This document shows, piece after piece, positions 58,559 through 64,000 of a DNA stretch of 64,000 bases. The stretch covers positions 1 through 64,000 of the forward strand of contig JAPOWQ010000057.1 in NCBI GenBank assembly GCA_026707585.1, given 5' to 3'. The notes under the pieces are model-generated. The model had not been told where the DNA came from and did no database searches. It saw only the letters and a program-made list of their open reading frames with translations. Source of the DNA: Chloroflexota bacterium (lineage in GTDB: Bacteria > Chloroflexota > UBA11872). How positions within the stretch are numbered: the first letter of the stretch is position 1; each line of letters opens with the position of its first letter. Both the position numbers and the translations under genes were made by a program.

Positions 58559-58865
58559 AGCGGCACCCGCTCCCCGCACCCGCGCTGGCCTTCGCGTCGC
58601 CCCGCCGCACCTTTCGATCCCCCGCACCGACTGGCCGAGCCGCGCCCCTCGTTACCGGGCGTCAGGCCACGGTTGGATTACGTCCACTCCTGCTGCAAGT
58701 GCCACGACACGGCCACCCCTCGTACTCGGAGAAGCCCTGTGCAGCCGGGCGCCGCCTGGCCGGCCCGATCGATATGGATAGGTGAATCAAAACACCAAAG
58801 TTCAAAAAGTTGCATATATAAAGAGAGGCGAAAGTAGCAAAGGACTAGTGGCTCATGACATTCTG
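58559..58865. other. Intergenic stretch turning AT-rich
   Basis: No gene is supported. From about 58780 the composition drops to well below the window average, ending in a strong promoter at 58866. It looks like the left edge of imported DNA. Confidence 0.4.
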
Positions 58866-58927
58866 TTGACATGACAATACATGAATGCTAAAATCTTCAT
58901 GACTCGTAATGTTCAATTGAAAGGAGG
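58854..58927 (+). promoter_or_regulatory. Strong consensus promoter and ribosome binding site for the small-protein gene
   Basis: TTGACA (58866-58871), 17 bases, TAAAAT (58889-58894): a perfect -35 and near-perfect -10. AAAGGAGG-type ribosome binding site (GAAAGGAGG, ending at 58927) is 6 bases before the ATG at 58934. Four CATGA copies (58854, 58870, 58880, 58898) surround the promoter and may be operator sites. Confidence 0.75.
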
Positions 58928-58933
58928 CGCCGT

Positions 58934-59144
58934 ATGGCTAGCTTTTGCATGACCAAGAACGCTCAGACCGATAGTGGGGATCACAAAGTCCATCGTGCGG
59001 GCTCCGATTTGCTGCCAAGTGTAGAGTATATGATTTATATTGAGAACACTTTCGTTGTGAAACAGCCGTAATCAAAGAGAGGGGAACATTACGACGACGT
59101 TTACGGTTGCGCTAGTTGCTCGCCTGATGGCCATGCGACCTGAT
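58934..59144 (+). pseudogene. Broken gene for a small Cys/His protein
   Basis: The frame from ATG 58934 reads MASFCMTKNAQTDSGDHKVH...LLPSVEY and stops at TAA 59069-59071 (45 codons). A second piece in the +1 frame (about 59061-59144) ends TTTFYGCASCSPDGHAT. From memory, a family of small proteins has the order NKNAQ-x-GDHEVH-x-C-LP, later a Cys pair and a CHT end, so these pieces look like its head and tail. One Cys is Ser, another Gly, and the frame shifts in the middle. The promoter and ribosome binding site are still excellent. It may be a pseudogene, or a shortened working peptide of 45 residues. Confidence 0.45.
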
Positions 59145-59382
59145 CAAGCGAGTCGGCAATCGTCAAGACACGTCCATCCTCTAACATGCTGTTGCCGTGC
59201 CTCGTCTTATGCCCACAGCAGCTCGCACCGGTACGAATATCTCCAGCATTTAGCGTCGCCACACGCTGGTGAATACACCAATCAATGCCATACACCCTAC
59301 CATTGGCCGGTAGGAGAGCTTGATTCTCATACGTCAACACGACGTCAGGACCGTCACACCAGTCTGACAGGGTGAATCCCAC
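59101..59382 (-). CDS. Small Cys/His protein with CCGH motif
   Basis: 93 aa with GTG start. It reads as a real conserved protein: CDGPDVVLTYENQALLPANGRVYGID, then WCIHQRVATLNAGDIRT, the SCCGHKTRHGNSMLEDGRVLTIA stretch with Cys-Cys-Gly-His. I recall similar small proteins in bacteria and phages, but cannot name the family. The in-frame codons upstream of the GTG (WYFSLV) also look protein-like, so the true start may be further left on its strand. Its 3' end overlaps the pseudogene tail on the other strand. Confidence 0.6.
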   Translation of the reverse strand: MGFTLSDWCDGPDVVLTYENQALLPANGRVYGIDWCIHQRVATLNAGDIRTGASCCGHKTRHGNSMLEDGRVLTIADSLDQVAWPSGEQLAQP

Positions 59383-59437
59383 TAGGGAAAAGTACCAAAT
59401 GATATGCGACTCAGACCATTAACTCACCTGCATTTAG

Positions 59438-61717
59438 GTGCGCGAGGTGAGTAGTTTCCTCTTGTTTCGATCGCCTTGGCTGGCGCTGATAGCGCTGGGG
59501 CTGTGGGCAAGTCTCGTCCCCCAGGTCACCTTCGTCACCGCTTCGAGCGGCCAGCCGGCGGGTGATGTCCTCGTCGCTTGGGGCGGATGGGCAGTGCAGC
59601 AGGACCTCGGTCCCTTGAGCGGGACCGTTGGGCGCTTTCGCATCTGGGTGTCAGTGGAGCCGGAACCGGATGGGCGCGAACTCACAGCGCAGGCCTCGCT
59701 GGTTGACGCAGCCACGAACGAAGTGCTGCGGCAGACCCTCATTGAAGTGGCCCCCGCCTACATCCCGCCGCCGCGCGACGTCACGTTTCCCAGCTATGTC
59801 GTACCCGAGGGTCAGCGGCTGCTGCTCCAACTGCAGGTCGGACCGGAGTTTGCAGACACCTACGTCACCTATCGACTCGCCAATCCGCAACGTGAACTCC
59901 CGAACCTGATGCTGAACGGCGTTCCTGATGCTGGCAGTGGGCCACTGGCCTTCACTCACCTGGATACCCGGAGCGGGCTGCGCGCCGCACTTCAGGGTGA
60001 CATGGCCGAGCGCATCCGGCTTGTTCTGGCCGTTGCCTTCAGCGCGCTTGCCATCCTCACCAGCCAACTGCGACGCCTAGGTACCGCCGCGCGGCGCCTG
60101 GCTCCCGGGTTGGCGGCCTGGAGGCCGGGTCGCCTTCGCCCGGGCGCGCGGGCGGCCGGCGCTGCCTCGTCCACCGGCTTTGGTCGCGTCCTTGCGGTCC
60201 CCTGGTATCCCTGGCCGGCCGCGGCGGCCCCGATCCTGCACTTTCTGACCAGCAACCCCCTGCACTTCGCCGCCGGCGAAGCCCTCCTTCCACTCGGCCT
60301 CGCGCTGATGGTTGTGACCGGCAGCGTGCTCGGCTTGCGGTTGATGCTCCACGATTGGCATCGGCCGGCCGCTGCTACCGCGGCGGTCACCGTCGTCTTT
60401 TTCGCCTATGGACACGTGGAGCGCACGCTGAATGCCTGGGTTGGCGAACACGTCCTCTTCACCGGCGCCGTGGTCCTGGGCGCGGCCGCCGTTGGCCAAA
60501 TCGTCAGTAGCAGCCGCGCCGTTCCCCGTTGGACGCAATTCCTCAACCTCATGGCCCTGGCCCTGCTGGCCTTCGCAGTCGCCAGCCTGGCCGCGCCGTT
60601 AACCAGGTCAATCGGACGGACGCCCGCCCCCGCGACGGTCCTCCAGGACGAACATACGGCTCGCTTGCTTCCAGCGGGTCTGCCGAGCGTAAGTCGCCAC
60701 CGACCCGACATGTACTACATCATCCTGGATGCTTACGCACGGCATGACGCCCTCGGCGAATTCGACAATTCCGAGTTTCTTGCTGAGCTGGAACGCCGCG
60801 GTTTCTACGTTGCTTCCAAGGCTACGAGCAATTACACGGGCACCCTCCAATCGATTCCATCAAGTATCAATATGTCGTATCTTGCAGACCTCGGCTATAC
60901 TGGCCAGCTTGATGAAGTAGAAGAAATGATAGAGCTATTTCAAAATAATTCACTAGCAAGGATTCTCCAAGGACTTGGCTACACGTACGTACATCTTGCC
61001 TCGCGTTTTCCAAATACTGACAACTCGTCCATTGCCGACATTCTCGTCAAATTCACTCCGTCCGGCATAGTCACGATACGCGATGGTGACAAACATGGTG
61101 CCACCTATATTCCTGAAAGCTCCTCGCCAGGGGAGGGCTGGCTGGCGCGCTCTGGCGGATTCCTTCGCTCACTCATTGACACAACAGCTTTACGTCCCAT
61201 CGTGGGTCGCCTTGTTCAAATCGATGACGACGACCCATACGATTGGCGATCCTCGCGTCGAGCGATTCAGATGTTTGAATTCCTGGCGAGTCCCATTGTG
61301 ACCGATGGACCAAAGTTTGTGTTTGCGCACTTTCTCAAGCCTCACGAACCGGCAACATTCGATCAGTTTGGAAATTCCGTTTCAGAAACGTATGAGCCAG
61401 AAGGGTTCAAGGACGGTCACGATCCGAGCGTGCCTGACGCCTTCACCGGTCAGCTCATACACATCAACGCACTGACGCTCAAGATGATCGACGGAATCTT
61501 GCAGAACCGCGACGAAGACCCAATCATCGTGATTGCTGGGGATCACGGCCGTGATCATGACTATCCCAAGTTCCCGATTCTGGCTGCGTTCTACTTGCCG
61601 GATGGCGGGGATAGTGTGCTATATCCATCCATCAGTTCGGTAAATCACTTTCGCGCGATTCTTGACTACTACTTTGATCTTGATATCGGTTTGCTCCCGG
61701 ATCGAACGGTCGAATAG
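59438..61717 (+). CDS. Membrane sulfatase/alkaline-phosphatase-superfamily transferase-like protein
   Basis: 759 aa. A first hydrophobic helix (about 14-35), an extracytoplasmic beta domain (about 45-185), five or so further helices to about residue 400, then a periplasmic sulfatase-fold domain from about 425. That domain has the metal-binding start RPDMYYIILDAYARHD, a nucleophile region SNYTGTLQSIPSSINMSYL (Thr/Ser, not Cys, so not a formylglycine sulfatase) and the end VIAGDHGRDHDYPK. The layout recalls LtaS/EptA-like lipid-head-group transferases or sulfatase-like membrane proteins. The N-terminal half is GC-rich like the rest of the window, and the C-terminal half is clearly AT-richer. 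Confidence 0.8.
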   Translation: MREVSSFLLFRSPWLALIALGLWASLVPQVTFVTASSGQPAGDVLVAWGGWAVQQDLGPLSGTVGRFRIWVSVEPEPDGRELTAQASLVDAATNEVLRQTLIEVAPAYIPPPRDVTFPSYVVPEGQRLLLQLQVGPEFADTYVTYRLANPQRELPNLMLNGVPDAGSGPLAFTHLDTRSGLRAALQGDMAERIRLVLAVAFSALAILTSQLRRLGTAARRLAPGLAAWRPGRLRPGARAAGAASSTGFGRVLAVPWYPWPAAAAPILHFLTSNPLHFAAGEALLPLGLALMVVTGSVLGLRLMLHDWHRPAAATAAVTVVFFAYGHVERTLNAWVGEHVLFTGAVVLGAAAVGQIVSSSRAVPRWTQFLNLMALALLAFAVASLAAPLTRSIGRTPAPATVLQDEHTARLLPAGLPSVSRHRPDMYYIILDAYARHDALGEFDNSEFLAELERRGFYVASKATSNYTGTLQSIPSSINMSYLADLGYTGQLDEVEEMIELFQNNSLARILQGLGYTYVHLASRFPNTDNSSIADILVKFTPSGIVTIRDGDKHGATYIPESSSPGEGWLARSGGFLRSLIDTTALRPIVGRLVQIDDDDPYDWRSSRRAIQMFEFLASPIVTDGPKFVFAHFLKPHEPATFDQFGNSVSETYEPEGFKDGHDPSVPDAFTGQLIHINALTLKMIDGILQNRDEDPIIVIAGDHGRDHDYPKFPILAAFYLPDGGDSVLYPSISSVNHFRAILDYYFDLDIGLLPDRTVE

Positions 61718-61804
61718 GAGGCGTTGCCTGGTCTGCCCTGGAACCCAGCCGCTCCCGGACGCTTCGTCGTGACAGGGCACCCGCGGGCCCCCGAAAACCG
61801 CGCC

Positions 61805-63259
61805 TCACCACGTAATCCGAAACGGAATACTCTGTCTCGGCGGCCGCTCAATCGCCCCAAAGCGGTCGTACAGCCAGTAGATCAGCGCCTTGATCGCGTG
61901 ATTGTCCCGGTCGATCGGGATCTCCGAGATTGGCTTCGCGTCTGACGCCTCGTGGAACCGATACAGGCCAAATTCCTCCACCAGGTTGCGGCACGCCGGC
62001 GCCACTCGCAGGCGCGCCTTGCCGCTGGCCGGATCCCGCAGAAACGTGCGCAACCGATCGATGCCGGCCCGCAGCGGAACCGCGTGTGAGCGCAGCCGCA
62101 CCCCGGCCAGCGATGCCCAGACTTCGATCTGGCTCGGTGCCGCGTGATGCTGCCGGCCCGCCACGTCGATCACCCCGCCCCGCACCCGCGGCCACCAGGG
62201 GCGCTGGCGGCAGGCGGCGATGACGTCGCCCGCGATGGTGCGGCGCAGGTAGACCTCGTCGATCACCGCCACATCGGCTCCGCGCTGCTCGATGGCGAGG
62301 ACGGCGTAGGCGCCGGCGTAGCCCGGATCGATGGCCAATTCGACGGGCGATCCGCTGGGCCCAGCGCCGGCGCTGACGTGCAGGCGCGGGTCGAACTCGC
62401 GAAACACCAGCGTTGACGGCGGGCAGGGGACGCCGCCAAAGCGTTCCATGAAGAGATCAGGCGGAAACATGGCCTCGAGATCGGCGATCTCGGGGTCCTT
62501 ACGGCCGCCGGGGTAGAGGGCCAGGTTTTCCCAAGTAGGGATGGAGAAGGCACGGGACTCCGAGGGCTGGGTGAGCTGCCAGGCGCGGAACTTGTCGGCG
62601 TACCAGCCGCGGGCGCTCTCGAAGGTGCCGCTCAGCCAGAGCCAGCCGCGCCGCTCCGCAACCCGAGCGCGGAGGCGCAGGAACGCGGCGGCGGGAAGCT
62701 GGGCGGCCTCGCAGGCGAGGATTCCGTCGGGGGCTTCGCCGGCCAGGCGTTCGGGTTCGCGGGCGCTGCGGGTGACGATGCGGGCGCCGGTGCGGGTGAT
62801 GAGCTCGGCGCGGGCGGTGGCCGGCTCGCGGACGGTGGCGACGGCGTCGATGCGGCGGCAGACGTCCAGCACGTAGTCGAATTCAGGGCGGCAGAGGTCG
62901 TACTCGGGGCCGACGATCCAGTAGAGCCGACCCTGCAGGATGCGTCCAAAGAGTTCCATGGCGGCGCTGTGGCTCTTGCCGGCGCGCTCACCACCGGCGA
63001 TAAGGCGGATGCGGGCCGGCGAGTCGTGGGCGGCGAGCTGGGCCGGGGAGGGCTTGTAGCCGACGCGCTGCCAGAGGGCGTCGCGGATGGCGCGTTGGGC
63101 GTCGAGGGACGGGTTTTCAGAGGACTCATCCTGGGTCTCGGCCTCGCGGAGCCACTTGTAGCCGGTGGCAGGCGCGATGCCGAAGCGGCGGCAGAGCTCC
63201 CGCCGGTTGGCACCGGGCTGGCGAGCCAGAGCGACGAATTCGGCCTGACGGTCGCTCAT
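61805..63259 (-). CDS. Terminase large subunit with N-terminal helix-turn-helix
   Basis: 484 aa. A helix-turn-helix of about 40 residues (ELCRRFGIAPATGYKWLRE, 21-39) is fused in front of the packaging ATPase. Walker A is GGERAGKS (89-96); the Walker B equivalent is GILACEAAQ, where the usual Asp is Cys but the Glu is kept. The nuclease domain begins ELAIDPGYAGAYAVL (Asp311) and continues with VIDVAGRQ. The HTH could play the DNA-recognition role of a small terminase. Start at 63259; another ATG is 16 codons upstream. Confidence 0.9.
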   Translation of the reverse strand: MSDRQAEFVALARQPGANRRELCRRFGIAPATGYKWLREAETQDESSENPSLDAQRAIRDALWQRVGYKPSPAQLAAHDSPARIRLIAGGERAGKSHSAAMELFGRILQGRLYWIVGPEYDLCRPEFDYVLDVCRRIDAVATVREPATARAELITRTGARIVTRSAREPERLAGEAPDGILACEAAQLPAAAFLRLRARVAERRGWLWLSGTFESARGWYADKFRAWQLTQPSESRAFSIPTWENLALYPGGRKDPEIADLEAMFPPDLFMERFGGVPCPPSTLVFREFDPRLHVSAGAGPSGSPVELAIDPGYAGAYAVLAIEQRGADVAVIDEVYLRRTIAGDVIAACRQRPWWPRVRGGVIDVAGRQHHAAPSQIEVWASLAGVRLRSHAVPLRAGIDRLRTFLRDPASGKARLRVAPACRNLVEEFGLYRFHEASDAKPISEIPIDRDNHAIKALIYWLYDRFGAIERPPRQSIPFRITW

Positions 63260-63513
63260 CGGTGAGTCCTCGCGCGCTTGAGGCTCGGGCTCTTGTCGCC
63301 GAGGCATGTGTTCACGACGTCCGAGCCGATGTGTTCAGTCTTCGGCCGAATGCGTCCAGTTTCGGGGCGGATGTGTTCAGTCGAGGCGGGAATGTGCTCG
63401 CGGCGACCGCGGGACGGGGCGAGACGGAGCAGGGCGCCCGGTTCCGTCGCGGTGCCAGTCGATGACCGGGGCAGCAGGGCACGGACGCGAGGTCCGGGAT
63501 GGCTGGGGTTCAC
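63256..63513 (-). CDS. Doubtful 85-codon frame upstream of the terminase
   Basis: The stop overlaps the terminase ATG by four bases, but the frame is full of Arg/Pro and contains heptad-like repeats (EHIPAST, EHIRPET, GRIRPKT, EHIGSDV) that come from a 21-base DNA repeat. The fifth DNA unit is in a different frame, so the repeat is more easily seen as DNA than as protein. Confidence 0.2.
   Translation of the reverse strand: MNPSHPGPRVRALLPRSSTGTATEPGALLRLAPSRGRREHIPASTEHIRPETGRIRPKTEHIGSDVVNTCLGDKSPSLKRARTHR
63306..63400. repeat. Five direct repeats with 21-base spacing ahead of the terminase gene
   Basis: Units beginning ATGTGTTC (63306), ATGTGTTCAG (63329), ATGCGTCCAG (63350), ATGTGTTCAG (63371) and ATGTGCTC (63392) are 23, 21, 21 and 21 bases apart. 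A 21-base period puts the sites on the same helix face. They lie between the probable terminase promoter and its start. A packaging (pac/cos-like) or TerS-type binding site, or a regulator site, is plausible. Confidence 0.65.
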
Positions 63514-63712
63514 GGTTGACTCCGGTGTTGCCGCTCAACAGAGAAGGTGTAGGCGGCTGGCAGGGAAATGGAGCACGTCGCCTCAGCGGCGTGACCAGCA
63601 TTCGGAACGGGGAAAGGGACCAGCATGAGATGAAGGAGGATCGTGTCCCATGTCCGGTTCGCACGCGGTTCGAGCGCGGCGGACCGGTGAGACATCACTG
63701 GCTGGCTGAGGT

Positions 63713-63741
63713 ATTATACTCTTTTTGCGTACGATCGGCAA
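63713..63741 (-). promoter_or_regulatory. Predicted promoter toward the terminase gene
   Basis: Minus strand: TTGCCG (63741-63736), 17 bases, TATAAT (63718-63713). The -10 is perfect; the -35 matches four of six. It would make a leader of about 450 bases that includes the repeat array. The AT-rich GTATTATACTCTTTTTG stands out from its GC-rich setting. Confidence 0.55.
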
Positions 63742-63772
63742 GCTAGTGCCCGGCGTGACGCGCAGAATCCTT

Positions 63773-63793
63773 ACTCGCGGCTAGGCCGCGAGT
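63773..63793. terminator. 9-bp hairpin upstream of the terminase promoter
   Basis: ACTCGCGGC (63773-63781) and GCCGCGAGT (63785-63793) pair exactly around a TAG loop. It lies behind the terminase promoter and could insulate it from genes to the right. No U-tract. Confidence 0.4.
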
Positions 63794-64000
63794 TCGGGTT
63801 GAGGACCGCTTCGGCCGGGCGCACAGGGCCAGGTCGCGGTCTGCACACTCACAGAGAGACCCGGCCCATTTTCCGGATTCCGAGTTCTCAGCCTCGATAT
63901 GGAAGCCGTCGAGACGGTATGGTTTGGCAGGCGGAATCAGCGTGCCGAGGGCGGACGGGTCATGCTGCGTGCTTCATTGTCCGGACGTGCCAGCTAGCCG
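63794..64000. other. Window end, no supported gene
   Basis: About 200 bases without a start-to-stop gene. A minus-strand frame of about 75 codons without a normal start (63970-63743) reads somewhat protein-like but was not accepted. Confidence 0.3.

Noticed and set aside
63306-63400. Repeat array as a CRISPR
   Set aside because: Units are 21 bases start to start with degenerate cores of about 8-10 bases; there are no spacers of CRISPR length and no cas genes.
63743-63970. Minus-strand frame with protein-like text (PAKPYRLDGFHIEAENSE) but no ATG, GTG or TTG start
   Set aside because: Bounded by stops on both sides, no usable start, and it would end inside the terminase promoter; could be a gene remnant, but support is too thin.

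Overview
The window is GC-rich, densely packed bacterial chromosome. The gene content points to a free-living or host-associated member of the Chloroflexota or a similar lineage: a YvcK-type protein with an N-terminal membrane domain, a hopanoid pathway beside MEP-pathway and prenyl-transferase genes, paired M16 peptidases, DUF3604 and sulfatase proteins, and SpoIIE/STAS partner-switching genes. This taxonomic placement is inference; the only RNA gene found is one tRNA-Arg(CCT).

Layout. 1-9.3 kb: 5' part of a CobW-type GTPase gene, a sterol C-24-methyltransferase homologue, and two full-length DUF3604 paralogues (793 aa each) flanking an aldo/keto reductase, then a Fic protein. 9.5-21.6 kb: mostly housekeeping and metabolic genes (phosphofructokinase, SIMPL protein, tRNA-Arg, oxidoreductases, a HAD/methyltransferase pair, RDD protein, a threonine-synthase-like enzyme, metallopeptidases). 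It also holds a thioredoxin-like lipoprotein at 12748-13347 whose active-site UGA is best read as selenocysteine. 21.8-32.6 kb: isoprenoid and hopanoid block, hpnC-hpnD-hpnE-shc with overlapping genes, then an XRE regulator and a MazEF-type toxin-antitoxin pair, then hpnH, an SDR, dxs and a polyprenyl diphosphate synthase. 32.7-35 kb: yvcK and a Cof-type phosphatase.

35-42 kb: a minus-strand signalling cluster. It has two single STAS proteins, a REC-STAS protein, a REC-PP2C phosphatase, an RsbW-like ATPase, a periplasmic ligand-binding protein and a TorS-shaped histidine kinase, most of them overlapping or nearly touching. Together they look like a ligand-controlled partner switch with no DNA-binding output or sigma factor encoded nearby.

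43.4-63.5 kb: a virus-derived structural module on the minus strand, split in two places. In reading order it holds a terminase large subunit with an N-terminal HTH, an unknown zinc-ribbon-like protein, a scaffold-like protein, a major capsid protein, connector and tail-like proteins, an H-lectin tail protein and a holin-like protein. A cI-like XRE regulator is divergent from one promoter, and a 9-bp motif at that promoter recurs at a second promoter 8 kb away, upstream of the capsid gene. Between the structural blocks lie plus-strand cargo and host genes (secreted BNR protein, sulfatase, VOC proteins, PH-domain protein, HicAB) and an AT-richer island with small Cys/His proteins and a membrane sulfatase-like enzyme. 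No integrase, portal, tape-measure or endolysin gene was recognised, so a decayed prophage and a gene-transfer-agent-like element are both open.

Long perfect hairpins without strong U-tracts mark several gene borders. Some promoters lie so close to start codons (mazE, the XRE gene) that leaderless transcripts are likely.
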